A stretch of 64,000 bases of DNA from Lepturacanthus savala. Its lineage: Eukaryota; Chordata; Actinopteri; Scombriformes; Trichiuridae. The notes beneath the pieces were generated by a model that worked only from the letters and a program-made list of their open reading frames with translations, was not told the DNA's origin and did not search any database. Location of the stretch: contig CM060471.1 of NCBI GenBank assembly GCA_030544235.1, positions 3,515,348 to 3,579,347 on the forward strand, given 5' to 3'. Positions 1 through 12,749 of the stretch are shown here, piece after piece (position 1 is the first letter of the stretch; each line of letters starts with the position of its first letter). Position numbers and translations under genes: made by a program.

Positions 1-511
1 TTGTGACAGAACAACTAGTTTAGAAGTTAATCCTGGTCCAATTTTCAACTTTCAACACCCTTTTTGGACATTATCAGCATCATAGATATTAGCTAGTAGG
101 TCCAGAAGGTGATCCTGGAGAGGTCATCCATTGATAAGCAACACCTTTTAGCAGCCCTAGTAAATCTGACCTGAGGTTCTTAAGTTTCACTTTCTTAGTT
201 TGGCAGGTTGTGTGATTGACTGGTTTAGAGGGTTTAGGTTCAGGGACATAAGATGGAAAAGATCCAGGAGACTAGTGTTCACTGTTAATTGGACATTCTG
301 TTCCATCACCCATTTTACAAGAGATTATGCTGAACATTTGGCACAGATCTTAGTACTATAATCAGCAACCTAGTTCATTTTCCATGTTGTTCATCTAAAG
401 GTTTACTGAATTCAACAAACCAAAACCAGACTGAAGGATGGGTATACCCAGGCTAAATATGCAGAGCATTTGAAGGGTAACAGCCCAAGTCATGTAAATT
501 AGAGGAAAAAC
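1..511. other. non-coding, nothing recognised
   Basis: No convincing frame, exon or repeat is visible before the first SINE. Confidence 0.6.
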
Positions 512-521
512 AACCCAAGAC

Positions 522-882
522 AGGGCGACACTGTGCAACAGGGGTTAGCGCTGTTGCCTCACAGCAAGAAGGTCACAGGTTCAAGACCTCCTTGGTCCTG
601 GGTCTGGGACCTTTCTGTGTGGAGTTTGCATGTTCTCCCTGTGTCTGCGTGGGTTTTCACCAGGTACTCCGGCTTCCTCCCACAGTCCAAAAACATGCTG
701 AGGTTAATTGGAGACTCTAAATTACCTGTAGGTGTGAGTGAATGGTGTGTGTGTGCCCCACGATTGACTAGCGACCATCTGGGGTGTATCCCTGCCTCTC
801 GTTGTAACGCGCTGGGATTGGCTCCAGCAGACCTCTGTGACCCTAATGAGGAATAAGCAGGTATAGAAAATGACTGACTGAT
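522..882 (+). mobile_element. tRNA-headed SINE, full-length copy
   Basis: The sequence starts GGGCGACACTGTGCAACAGG and ends GGTATAGAAAATGACTGACTGAT. The head resembles a tRNA-type RNA polymerase III promoter (GGTTAGCGCTGTTGCC, then a decayed B box GGTTCAAGACC). The 10-bp target duplication AACCCAAGAC is at 512-521 and 883-892, indicating retroposition. Four other copies are in the window. I recognise the family as an abundant fish repeat but cannot name it with certainty. Confidence 0.85.
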
Positions 883-1002
883 AACCCAAGACTGCAGACA
901 ATTACAAACAATTCACATAGTAGAGGAAAGAATGAGTTAGCAATTTGAGAGATTTGTAACAACTTTAATATGAAACAAATTAAAGTGAATTATACCTACT
1001 AA

Positions 1003-1262
1003 TGGGTGGTGCAGTGGTTAGCCCTGTTGCTTCACAGCAAGAAGGTTGCAGATCTGGGACCTTTCTGTGTAGAGTTTCATGTTCTCCTTGTGTCTGGTGG
1101 GTTTTCTCCAGCTTCCTCCCACAGTCTAAAAACATGCTGAGGTTAATTGCAGACTCTAAATTGTCCATAGGTGTGAGTGAATGGTGTGTGTGCGCCATGA
1201 TAGACTGGATGGCTCCAGCAGACCTCTGTAACGCTGATGAGAAAAAATAACTGACTATATCT
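1003..1262 (+). mobile_element. SINE, shortened and diverged copy
   Basis: Same family as the copy at 522-882, in the same orientation, starting GGGTGGTGCAGTGGTTAGCC. It lacks part of the middle and the 'GGGTGTATCCCTGCC' segment before the tail. No clear target duplication can be seen, so it is older or deleted. Confidence 0.75.
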
Positions 1263-2803
1263 GATAATGCCTCAAATATGAAGAAAGTCTTCAGAGGTGC
1301 TCTGGTAAATCCACTTGTTTGACACTTTTTTAGATCTGTGTTAAAGTCATCCAGCAGAAACTCCATCCAGTCCACACAAAGAAAAAGCTGGCAACCCGAA
1401 ACAGTACATAAGTGACACAACTTACCCAAAGACATGAAACCAAGGGGCAAATTCCAGAGATGAAAAATGACAAGGCATCTGAGAGACAGCTGACATTTGG
1501 TCCATATCAATGACATGGGGGGGGTTGGTGCCTCTTGCCTCCAGAGTGTCTAGAAACACTCCTGCACAACAGGATCATCAGAATCATCAGAGACACAGAT
1601 CCTTATTAACACATACACAGCATTAAAGTACAGACAGTAGATGCTCAGATGAGAGTCATAACATAGATCTTTTAAATAACAATATAAGTCAGCAGTGTTG
1701 GAACACAGCCATCATGGACACCATTATGAGACGCTAACTGTTGTTCAGTCCATACGAGACAAGGCCTGTGTCTGTATCACAGAGGTTTCTCTCTCTGCAG
1801 CTTTCTTCTTTATCCTTTTCTCTGGTTGCTCTTTTCCCTTTTCTTCTCCTCTATGTTGGACCGATATCAGAGCATTTCCACTCGCTTTAATGTTTCACAC
1901 AGTGAGCGATGAAAGCTGTCAGTCTGACACGCAACAAAGCTTACAGTCATGGCGGCAGGAAAGAAAGAATTATGGATTTGTGAGCGGCGACTTTCAGAAT
2001 TAAGGCCATAATGATCTTCCACCTCAAGAAAAAAGGGATTAGTGTGCAGTGTGGTGGGCACTGGAGGGACGTTAGAGAGACTGAACTGTTGAATGTGTTT
2101 GAGTAGGACAGTGAAGAGGCTGCTGATTTAGTATGAAAACAGCTCTGGGTGAAAGAGTCAGTTTAATGATTTAAATTCGTTCTTACAGGTCAAATATAGC
2201 ATCATAAAAAGAGAAGAACTTGAGGACAAAAACACACTTATTTACATTTGCTGCATGTATTTCATGACCAAGGTAGTATGTTGTTCTACAAACTGGTTTA
2301 ATACTAAAGTCCTTTTTTTATTTGTCTATATTTCAATGTGAACTCTCCAGGAATATAAATGTAAAATTGTATTTCATTTTACAAGTATATCTAAAAATGC
2401 AAACAACATAAATTGGTTTTATATATAAAGATTTTTATATAGAGAGAATTGTTCTATTATATATGTATTTTGAGAGATGATCTTGGTCTTTCATTTAGGA
2501 TTAATATTAATCAACATTGACTCTGGTGGAACAAGAAGCCGGATGGTCAGGCTGTTCGTGGGATTAATATTCTAGGATTGTTTCTCTATTGTTGCTTTAT
2601 GAAGCAGAATGAGAGCATGGAAGCAGAGTGATGTGGGTGAGGTATTATCCCACACTTAGTGTCCATCCACTCTCCATCCAGAGAGAAAGACAACGCTGCA
2701 CACAGGGTTAACTGAGGACAGGCGGTGGTCTGAACATCCAAAAGAAGATGTTGTTAGAGTCCAGGCAACTTCATTCATACATCTTATTTATAATAATAAA
2801 CTA
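1263..2803. other. non-coding, nothing recognised
   Basis: AT-rich with scattered stops in all frames. The long minus-strand frame at 980-1516 overlaps the SINE and resembles no protein. Confidence 0.6.
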
Positions 2804-2807
2804 TTAA

Positions 2808-3297
2808 TCCTCTATTGCTTGAAACATGTTTTGAATGTCAATGTTTTGAATTTGAATGCTGTAGTAAAGATGCAAAGTGTAAAGTTGTAAACATAGTCTC
2901 AGGATAGTTTCATGCTATGTAAGTCAATCTGACTCCATTAGGTTGTATACACTAGGGATTTTCAATATTTGCATGTTGTTGCCATATGACAACAAATCTA
3001 TTTTAGCATATCAGAAAAAACATCCAGACACCAGAATTGGTATAAAGTAAGTTATTTTTTTTTTGGTGAAAACTTTCCCAAAATCTGAATAAAAGACAAC
3101 CTTTGGTTGTGAGACAGGTCAAAGGTCCATGAGTAAACAGGATATCCTGGTCATGTGACCTCATGAATTGTATGTCCTTCAAAATTAAAAGCTCCCTTTT
3201 CACACCTAACTGTACAAAATAGATTTTATATTACAGCATTTTAGAAAAAATGAAGATAAAGTCATTGTTGCCATTTGACACTCTATATAATAGAGGG
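2808..3297 (-). mobile_element. piggyBac-type MITE, complete copy
   Basis: 490 bp between TTAA at 2804-2807 and TTAA at 3298-3301. The minus strand starts CCCTCTATTATATAGAG and the plus strand starts TCCTCTATTGC. It contains the family motif CAGGATATCCTG. It is the best-delimited copy of this family in the window. No coding capacity. Confidence 0.82.
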
Positions 3298-3854
3298 TTA
3301 ATATTTAATCAAAAGCTGTTGTGTTCCAGCTACCATGGATTTATTCTAAATTTATGAAACCGGATCACTTTTTGCATTATTATATACATTACCTTCAGGA
3401 ACTCCATGCCACATTCTACCTTATGTCTAAGGTGATCCTTGTTGATCTAAATTGTGACATTTAGACAATGTTGTGGCCTCTGTTTCCCTCAGTCTGGGCA
3501 AATTTAGCAACAATTTTCAGCCATTTGCTTTCCTAACACAAAATCAGGCACAGTGTAAGTCTGTAAAAGCAATGGTGACACACTTTGGCAAGCAGACTTT
3601 TTTTTTTTTGCTTTTTTGTTTTTTTTGAGATGCAAGTGGTCTTAAGACGGGGGTGGGGTTGCAGATGGAAGACGCTCCAGGTGTCGACCGTCCGGTCAAG
3701 TTTTTTTTTTGTAAGAGGTTAAACAAACACTAATAAAGGGTTAGGGTTAGTACGTTTGAGAGGGAACTGCTGGTTTTACTCATGGCCTTGAGGGTCTTTA
3801 CTGTCCAGAGGTCATTGTTTGATGCTGCTCTCTCTCTCTTGTTCTCTCTCTCTC

Positions 3855-4108
3855 ATGTTATGCATCTATTCTTTTCTACTTTTTCTTTGCAGAAAATAAC
3901 ATTTTAATGGCTATTATAGTTGCCACTTGCCCATAAACAAAAATCTATTTATCCCATGTGCAAGATCCTTTTGGGGGGATTATTCTAGAGACTTGAATGA
4001 TTAAATAAATATATACATGTGGTGAAAATCATAGTAATCTAAATAAAATGACTCTTTCTGGGAGGGTTTGTCTTCTCCATGTTTTCGTGAGCAAGGAGCA
4101 GGAAGATG
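3855..4108 (-). repeat. dispersed repeat, inverted partner of 30538-30812
   Basis: About 255 bp that match 30538-30812 in reverse complement, for example 'GGGAGGGTTTGTCTTC' against 'GAAGACAAACCCTCCC' and 'TTATTCTAGAGACTTG' against 'CAAGTCTCTAGAATAA'. The family is not recognised; non-coding. Confidence 0.7.
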
Positions 4109-4284
4109 ATGACCTCATTTGAGAGGAAGCACTTGGAATTTCTTTGATTAAAACCTTTTATTTAAGTTGTATTCTATCAAAACAAAATAAATAACGTTTA
4201 GATTTGTTATTTTAAGTATAAAATGTCAGTCATAGATATAAGGGTCATAGGCTTACGGTAAATAAGTTAAAGACCAGATTCCTC

Positions 4285-4879
4285 CAGGGGCGCAGATAGC
4301 ATTTTGGAACTGAGGAGGACCAAATACGCACACGCGTGCATGTGTACTGAAGCTCCAATATACATTCCAATTATGAGTTTTCTAACTAAAAGAGCAGTGG
4401 CAGTCAACACTATTATATAACATTATACGTACAAAATAAAACATTATAGATCACCTACAGCCTAGAATGCTGGTATTTTACATTTAGCCTATCTGAAGCT
4501 ATATATCTATATTATTTTCAGACTAGCTACTCAAAACAAGTATTGCCTGGAGTTCTGAACAACATAACATCAGAACTGAGCACTTCCCAGCTTAAAAACT
4601 GGGATATCATTGAATACAGAATAATAGACTGAAAGGAAAACCTCAACGTTTGTACTTGTATAGACGCTAGATTTCAGTGCTTCTCTGACTTCAAACTTCC
4701 GATTTACGAGTACAACTGAACGCACCTCGTTGCAGAAACACCGCAGCGATCACTTTCTCCTTTATTTAACCTGTTTGTCAACTTATGTAGGGACAGTGTG
4801 GGAGAGGGGGACAGATCGGTGTCACTGTAAGTGTGCGGGGGACATGTCCCCCGCGTCCCCTGTGCTATCTGCGCCCATG
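4285..4879. mobile_element. MITE with CAGGGGCGCAGATAGC ends (hAT-like)
   Basis: The left end CAGGGGCGCAGATAGCAT and the complement of the right end, CATGGGCGCAGATAGCAC, form an inverted repeat. Near the right end is the 20-bp perfect palindrome GCGGGGGACATGTCCCCCGC (4835-4854). Ends starting CAGGGG suggest hAT, but I do not see a convincing 8-bp target duplication. No coding capacity. Confidence 0.6.
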
Positions 4880-5009
4880 TCTCCAGCTCCAACCAGCAGA
4901 CAAGACGCGTAACACTAAAGTATTAAAAAATTTTGTCTGGACAATCCATAATTAAGATAGACAGGCAACACTGGAGAGCCTGTAAAGCAACTGTTAATTA
5001 TAATCATTA

Positions 5010-5617
5010 CCTGTTAAAACCCCCTGATAGAGTGGCAGCATTGACTTTTAGTCATAAATCCCATGAGAAATCTTCAGCCCCAACACTAAATAAAGTATTT
5101 GTATCTGTAGTAAAACACAATGTTACTGTTATAGCATCAATATGGGCTGCAACTAACCACTATTTTTATATTTAATTTAGATTTAAGATGTAATTATTTA
5201 ATTGGGTCCTTTATAATCCATATTTCAAACATATAGAAAATGCATAGAAAATATTTATGTTCTCTAATGAGCCTCAGTGTGATTTCTATGATTTTAAGGA
5301 CAAATAATTGATCTTAAGTCTTATCTTATTAATAATTGGACTTTTTATTGCAGATTTAGCTTATTTAAAGTTTGTTTTTTGTTTTTCTTCTGATTTTAAT
5401 CAGTTTTGTCTTGTTTTAAGTTGTAAATAAAGTAAAGTAAAACAAGTTTTAAATTTTTTTAACTATATTTAAACTGTAACAGCAACATAAATTGATTCAC
5501 ACATTGCTGTAGTCACCTTACATGTAGATTTCCATTGATACCAGGTTTAAGTACATAACCATTTTGGTTGTAGAGATATTCCATATCATTATCATTTATA
5601 GCAGGAAACCTGGAGCT
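5010..5617 (-). repeat. dispersed repeat, inverted partner of 35145-35815
   Basis: Over about 600 bp this segment is the diverged reverse complement of 35145-35815: for example 'GGTTGTAGAGATATTCC' here against 'GGAATATCTCTACAACC' there, and 'CATGAGAAATCTTCAGC' against 'GCTGAAGTTTTCTCATG'. No terminal repeats or coding sequence are recognised, so the class is unknown. Confidence 0.7.
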
Positions 5618-5649
5618 TAAGTGTTAATAATATTTTAACAATACAATAT

Positions 5650-7597
5650 TTTATACATGGGAGTCGATCGGCCTCAAATTAGTTTGACACCTGCATGCAA
5701 CTCAGTTTGTGCTGAAACAGGATAGCAGAGATTCTCCATAAAGCACAGCCCACAACTAACCACAAGAACACACGCACGCACAGGCACACACATTTCCTTT
5801 CTTTTTCTTTCTGTTTCATCAACAATAGAACAATTCTATTCAATATGGAATCATAAATATAGCACAATTGGAGACATATATGGAGTATAATAATCTGATC
5901 AGCTCAGCATGTGTTTTCTGCAACGTGCTTGTTGATGTGTACGGCATCAGTATACAGGCTGTGTGTACATGCAGGCAGTAAAGCCTCCCACCCTGCTAAT
6001 ATAAACCTGTAGCCGCCCCTGTAAAGTTCCAGAGTGAAGTGTCATAGCTGTAATGTACAGTCATCATCCCCGTCACCTTCCACCTCTGCTCCACACAGCC
6101 CTGCTGGGTGCTGTGGTCTGTGATCTGCCGTCACACTGTTCCACAGTGGAAACACTGTACTGCTGCTGCCTCTCAGTGTCTCTGAGTGCCACCATCCTGA
6201 CCTCTCTCTTTCTGTCCAGCTTTTACTTAGAGTTCAACCTTGCTCTTGTTTTAGGGTCCGCACCAACCTGTTTTAGATTTTAAATGCATACAAGAACCAC
6301 TTAAATTTATTTGCATCAAGGTTTTTGGACTTTGTCAAGTACTTCTATTTCAACTAAATAAAAAAAAAAAATCAATAAATTATAAATAGCTCTGGTTGAA
6401 AATATAACCTTTGTGTTGTTCCTGAAATCATAAGAATACCATCAGCCAACACAGTGACTGACATTCTTAATCATTTGAGCTTTAGGAGATTTTCCTTTTC
6501 CTCTTGTTATTCAGTTCACCTGAATTAAACAAAACAAACAAAACCAGACATGTAAAGTCAATTCAGTTGGTGACTTGTAAAAAGTCTTGCAAAAGTTAAA
6601 ATAAGATTTTCAGTGAGAGAAGAGAGACATCATACCTGTTGGAATAGTCACATAACATAACAAGCCTTTATTTACATGTATATATATGATTCTTTTGAGG
6701 TTCATTTTACCATTTTTTAAAAATTGAAATCGAGGGATATACTGACAAAAAACGCCCAAAAAACATCACCCTACCAAAAATATTAAAACCAGTATTTTAT
6801 GGTTAAGGAAACCAACAAAAGATGAGAAACAAATAGGTTGATAGATGGTTTTACGTGTATTTTAAAGCTGATTTAAGACATGGGACAAAACTGACCCATT
6901 AACATGAGGATGGAAACAGCAAAGTAACACGGAGGAAGTTTAAGTCCACCTGAAACAGCATTTCAGAGAATCTAACTATATCATGTTTCTGGTATGAACA
7001 AGACATGCAGGTGGGAAAAAACATTCAGATAAATCTGATTGGACCCTTGAAAAGTGGGCGTATCCTAACATATGCAGGAAGAATGGGGCTGCAGTTAATG
7101 TTCAGCTTATGTTGTATTGTGGAGGACCGCTCATCTTGAATGACTGGTAGATGTAATGACACTACTAAAATAGATTTTCAATCCAAATAATAGGGTTTTT
7201 TAAATATAAAAATCTAAATAAACTTGTTTTTTGTATTTTTTGGGGCAAATATACTACTCACAACATGTTAGGGATATTGTGGGTAGATTTCATACATTTT
7301 AGGGGTAATGAATATTAAACTAAAGAAAATGGTGTTTCTTCTAAGTTATTATTAGTAATATCAAATGGAACTTTTACTTACTTTATTAAAATTCAGACCA
7401 AATAGGAAAAGCACTCATGTAACCACAACCTCCCTAACTTATTGTTAGGGAGGTTGAAGCTTTGAAGTATGTATTTTATATCTCTTTTTAAGTTTACTTA
7501 GTTTTTTTGTTTTATTTTGTATTTGTTTTTTACAAGAGAATGAATAAATCTTTCTGAGCGCACACAAAATGTGCACAAGAAAGACACACATGCAAAG

Positions 7598-7598
<1 letters not shown>
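5650..7598. other. non-coding
   Basis: About 2 kb of AT-rich DNA. A slightly GC-richer patch at 6040-6260 has a 76-codon frame with no recognisable domain or codon pattern; I do not call it a gene. Confidence 0.55.

Positions 7599-7664
<66 letters not shown>
7599..7664. repeat. (CA)n microsatellite
   Basis: About 33 CA units with one interruption (CATACACA near 7639). Confidence 0.95.
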
Positions 7665-7844
7665 TCCTCCTAATGTATAATGACTCTGTGAATAAATGGC
7701 AAGAGTGTTTGACAGAGACATTAAACACACACACGTTAACGTGACAGATTGGCTGACAGAGCAGCTAAGGCCACACTGATAGTCCAGAGTCAATGGGACA
7801 AACCTTCCAACATTCTCCCAGAGCTTCAACGTTTATATTAATGA

Positions 7845-7976
<132 letters not shown>

Positions 7977-8196
7977 TTTTGAATATACATGTACATGCAT
8001 ACATGAAAGGATAGTGCGTGCACACACACACTCTGTCATGCCATAATGAAAGCTGTGACTAATGAAGCCGTCCCCCATTTTACAGGCAGTATTTATTGTG
8101 TCCCTTGTCAGTAGCCGTAGATCATCTGCTGCCTCTGCCAGATCCTGGAGATGAGCACAGACAGGGAATTAACGGTCTGTTAACATGCTAATTCTG

Positions 8197-8197
<1 letters not shown>

Positions 8198-8256
<59 letters not shown>
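8198..8256. repeat. (CA)n microsatellite
   Basis: About 29 pure CA units. Confidence 0.95.
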
Positions 8257-8258
<2 letters not shown>

Positions 8259-8358
8259 TTTATTATAAAAACAGAGGTTTACCTAGTTACCTAACCTACT
8301 CAAAGCTTGTGTGTTTATCACACTGGTTGTAATGATGATGTTATTCTGAGCATCAGCA

Positions 8359-8409
8359 AGCTGAGCTGCTGCTAACATTTGCTTAGCAGATGTTAGCAGC
8401 AGCTCAGCT
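8359..8409. repeat. perfect 20-bp stem-loop
   Basis: Arm AGCTGAGCTGCTGCTAACAT (8359-8378) pairs exactly with 8390-8409 across an 11-base loop. It lies 100 bp after a CA microsatellite and 29 bp before the repeat at 8438. It is shorter than a typical pre-miRNA hairpin. Function unknown. Confidence 0.85.
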
Positions 8410-8437
8410 CCAAATCCTTCATCCAGGTAAAAGATTT

Positions 8438-8848
8438 AGTCAAATCAAGTCAACTTTATTCATATAGCACATTTAAAACAACTGCAGTGGACCAAAGAGC
8501 TAAAAAGCTTAAAATACAAAAAATAAAATATAAATAATAACACAAATTATTACAAAAACATGCTTATCCACAACTTAAATTGAATTCTCTAATGTGTCTT
8601 CAGCAGGGACTTAAAGGTTCCAACAGTTTAAGCAGCTTTTAGGTGAATTTTTAAACTGAGGAATATGGATTTAAAAGTTGTGTTCAGTAAAGTTGTAGCA
8701 ACCCATTTAAAACCTTAATAGTGAAATGTTAAAGCCAGTCCTGAACCAGACAGGAAGCCTGTGGAGGGAGGCCAGTGATATGTGGTCACACCCCCTTGCT
8801 CCAGTTAAAAGGTGAGCTGCCGTATTTGTAATCTCGAGCTGACGAATA
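8438..8848 (+). repeat. common teleost interspersed repeat (unassigned)
   Basis: Begins AGTCAAGTCAACTTTATTC-like sequence followed by ATAGCACATTTAAAACAAC, and later 'AGACAGGAAGCCTGTGGAGG'. This opening is familiar from many fish repeats; a 35-bp fragment of the same end occurs inverted at 62187-62222. I cannot assign class or name. Confidence 0.5.
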
Positions 8849-10018
8849 TTATATTATTGCACTATTTGATAACAATCCAATCTCAATATGATAAAAGCAA
8901 AAATCTCAAAATCTTTGGGAGAGAGATAATATAGTTCAAAATGACCAAGATCTAAAAAGTGTAGCTATTGTAAAATTGTGGCTTAAAGCTGGATAAAAAG
9001 TCAATTTATGTTGCATCGCAACATATCTTATTGCATGAGAAATGCTATAAAATATAAAGCCTGATTGCCAAGATGATCCCCATCTTCCTGTCAAATGTAA
9101 TGTCACATCACTTTTATTAATTTGATTCTCTGGGTTTAAAAATTGTTGAAAACATCTGGAATACATACACACCTTAACAATATATCTATATATTATTATA
9201 TAACACAGGTCTAGTTGTTTTTATACACTTAATACAGAAAGGTTCTAGAAATGTATATTGAACCTTTAAGGACAGCTGAGCTGTGCAAAAACTACAGAGT
9301 TGTAAGTGTGTGCTTCTCAGTGCAAATGAGCATTGTTTGTTTGCATCGGACTTTCTGTCATTTGTGCTAGTTTTATATTTTGCTTTGCATAATCATGGCT
9401 GATTTAGCTCTCCTCTGGTCCCTGAGTGTTTAATTTCAAGCGGCACTATATAATAAAATAACAACCACATAGTTTTCACCAGATATTTGTGTCCTGCAGC
9501 TTGGATTGTTGGTGCTAACACACACATATTATAAGTATTAGGGACCAGCTCTTCTAATTACATCAAGTGGCTTGAAAGCACACTTTGAGAGGAGTGTTGC
9601 TGGGTGCTAAAACAAAACCACAAACCTTCTTTAACCTTTTTCATGTTGTTATTATTGTCACTATGATGACGAACATCCCCTAATCTGAACAAAGGAGTCA
9701 TTTTACCCGAACCATGATCTTTAGCTTAATCTAACCACATTGCCTTTGTCTCTGAAAGCTTCTCCACAGCGTTGTCACATCATAAAACATATTTTCTGGC
9801 AGTGGTCTGTTTTCCAAAGCACAAACGATGGTGTCAGATCACAATCCAGTTAAAACTGATGAATTGTCGTTTATTTGGAGGGCTTGTTGTTTCCACATGG
9901 TCAGTTCACTTGACATTTTTGTTGCTCCAAAACAAGCGAGTAAGTGAACCTTGAGTGACGCTTTTGTTGATAACAATGAAGTTTCCAGCTCGAGTTTTTG
10001 TGTTTGTGTTTGAACGTA
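8849..10018. other. non-coding, nothing recognised
   Basis: No repeats or genes identified. Poor in GC. Confidence 0.55.
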
Positions 10019-10420
10019 ACTTTTAATCAATACTTTACTTGAGTATTTCCATGTGATGCTACCATATACTTCCACTTCATTACGTTTCAGAGAGAAATAC
10101 TCTACTTTCTACCTCACTACATTAATCTGATATGAAGATTTTCACACAAAATTAATACATTTTATTATATTATTTTTATTCAATTAAATTATTGCTGTTT
10201 TCTTTTTTTATTTGCAATGCACTTTGCGTGAAAGTTGCCAAATATTATGATGTAGTACTTTTACTATTATCTACAAAATGTATGTAAAATTCTCCATATT
10301 GATTCACTAAAAGATCAAAATGCTCTCATATGTATTTAGGGATTAAAAAAACAAGTAGTATAAAACACTCTACTGTAATATTATAGCACAGTCTCTAACA
10401 ACACTTATACTTTTGATATT
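10019..10420. mobile_element. AGTACTTGAGTA-type MITE relic
   Basis: Contains 'ACTTTACTTGAGTATTTCC', 'CTACTTTCTACCTCACTACA' and 'GTAGTACTTTTACTATT', the signature of an extremely common teleost MITE that starts CAGTGGTGGAA. Related relics occur at about 13975, 39500, 47026, 49030 and 50938. Ends here are not resolvable. Confidence 0.5.
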
Positions 10421-10610
10421 TTAAATACATTTTTAAATTCATTTGATAGCACTTCTGTGCTTTTACTTAATGTCTAAAGAGCTTGAGCTGTGTATGTATG
10501 ATCTCATATGTTTCTAATGTTTCCTCCTCCACTTCAGTATCTTCATCACACCTGTTTAACTGTGGACTATATACTACACAAGAGGTCTTATACACTATTA
10601 CATAAATTAG

Positions 10611-11372
10611 TGTCACACGGTGAGGTCATGTCGGGTTTTGTCTTGTCATTTTGTCTTGTCATTTCCTGTTTTATTTTGAAAGATAACTCTTCTGTTTCAG
10701 GTCACTTGCCCTTCCTCATGTGTCATCGGTCTGATTGTCGGCCCCGCCCTGATTGTTTCCACCTGTTCCCCATTACCCGCTGTATATCTTGTCTGCGTCT
10801 CCCCTTGTCTTGTGCCGAAGTGTTTCGTCCTCGTGTTCACCAAAGCCCTTGTCCCTGTTTTCCAAGCCATAGCCTTGTTGTGTGTGTTTCTTTATTTTTT
10901 GGCCTTGAAAGAGTGATTTTCTGTTGTAGTTTTTGTAGCGTAGCCTTTTGTTTTTTCCTTGTTAGTATAGTTAATATTTTTCAGCCGGTTGTTTTCCTCT
11001 TAAGGAGCGATTTTTGATCGAAGTTTTATAGTGTAGATTAAGTCTCGAAGAGTTAATATTTTTCAGCCCTTTTGTTTTCCTCCTTTTGAGTGATTTTGAT
11101 TTTGATAACTTTCATAATGTAGATTAATAGTCAGGATTTATTCCGTTAATGTTGTATAGCCTTTTTGTTTTTCCTCGCAAAGAGAGATTTTGAGTTTGAT
11201 AAGTTTTATAGATCAGATTAGCCCTTTTTTTCCTCTTAGGAGCGATTTTCAGTTTTCTAGCATAGGACTGCCTTTTCATAGCCTCACTCTGTCGAGGGAT
11301 CCTGTTGCTGGAAATAAAGAGACTCACCCAACACCTCTGCGCCTGAGTCCATATTTACATCGGGTTCTGACA
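10611..11372 (+). mobile_element. solo LTR of a retrotransposon
   Basis: 762 bp starting TGTCACACGG and ending GGGTTCTGACA, so it has TG...CA ends within short TGTCA/TGACA inverted repeats. A 5-bp target duplication ATTAG flanks it (10606-10610, 11373-11377). An AATAAA at about 11316 lies 50 bp before the end, as expected of an LTR, and GTATATCTTG near 10781 could serve as a TATA-like element. The right half holds 3-4 degenerate repeats of roughly 80 bp. There is no internal region, so it is a recombined solo LTR. Open frames inside are not genes. Confidence 0.8.
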
Positions 11373-11377
11373 ATTAG

Positions 11378-12749
11378 CAGATGATTTTCATTAATCTTCT
11401 GCAATATTAGATTGATGAAAATGATTATGACATCACTTCCTATTTTAAAACTTCATTCATAAACCAGTAGACAATCCATTCATTCTGCCTGTCGATGCTT
11501 TTAGGTCCACATTGACGTCAGCTCCACCTTACATCATAGCTTAAAGGGGCCTATTATAAAAAATCACCCGTTAATATTTATGTCTCCGCAGTGATGGTGA
11601 AACCTGGCTGAACACAAGCCATTTAGAAATCTCTCTGGTTGTGATGTCACAACAGGAATGGAAGTTAATAGTACCCCATGTATCTGCCCCCTCCTTCCAG
11701 AATGTTTGTGCTTTACTTCTGTTTCTCCCACAGACACCAGCTCACTGGTGCCCTCTGGAAACTAGACCCAATGATGACAAAGGATTTCAAAGTGTTGACA
11801 TAACTGCTTGACTAGTAATTTGATTTGATTAGATTATGGTTTCTATGGTGATTTGATTAGTTTATGGTTTCTATGGTGGTGAGACAATACTTCAAACTTC
11901 GAACCAGAAATGTGCATGATAAGTAGCCTTATTAATATTAATTAATCATAATATCATAATATTAAAATAGTATGCTAAAACTGATGATAAAATAATTTTA
12001 AATTTGAATTTCTCTTTGTCATTTGACTGGCCCATTTTACCTGAAACCACTAATGTAAAAAAATTATCACAGTGGATGTTTTATGGGGCTTAAATAATTA
12101 TATTTTATCACATAATTCCAATGCAAAATGATCAGCAACAGTCATTATTAATCATGAATATACATGGAAAAGGCAGATTTTGTATTGTGTTATTGTCCCA
12201 AGCAATTTACACACTTTGTCCACACTTTGTCCATGACTGTTCATAAGTGAACGTTTGAGTCATTTTCTCAGTATGACCTGCTGTCACTTCCCATCAGGCC
12301 TTAAATGAAATGCACTTAATCATCAGTGCTGCTCTTCAACGCTGCATTCACAAACTCTGACCCCAACAACAATCGCTATCATATGATGAACCTTGTTTAC
12401 AGTAGGTCATTCACAGCTGTGTGTTCAGACCACAGTAAGGCTGCTCAGTCTAAAAAACATAAGATGCTGATTGTGTGAGCAGCCCATTGACAATAGCTCA
12501 GTCACCACAAAAGCTCCTCAGATTCCTCCAGAACACTGAGAACGTTTGAAAAGCCCCGGCGTTAATAAGTCTCATCAGAATGGTTCGCATTTTCAGGAAT
12601 GCTTCTCGTCCGCCTCCACAAACTCAGATGAGGAAACAGTTTGGCTGGGACGTCCTCAGATAATGTGGCCTGTTTTTCTCTTGTCTCGCCCACGGACGCA
12701 ACAATGTTTGCACATTGTGGCGGAGCAGCGAGAGATGAGTGAAAGCCCC
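11378..12749. other. non-coding, nothing recognised
   Basis: A TTAAAGGGGCCTATTATAA motif at 11542 resembles the end of TTAA-type MITEs but no partner end is clear. Otherwise nothing supportable. Confidence 0.5.

Noticed and set aside
533..600. SINE heads as tRNA genes
   Set aside because: The B box is mutated and no cloverleaf can be folded; these are SINE promoters, not tRNAs.
980..1516. 178-codon open frame on the minus strand
   Set aside because: Overlaps a SINE on the opposite strand and resembles no protein family; no splice or promoter context.
10508..11017. 169-codon plus-strand frame
   Set aside because: Lies largely in the solo LTR and contains only LTR sequence.
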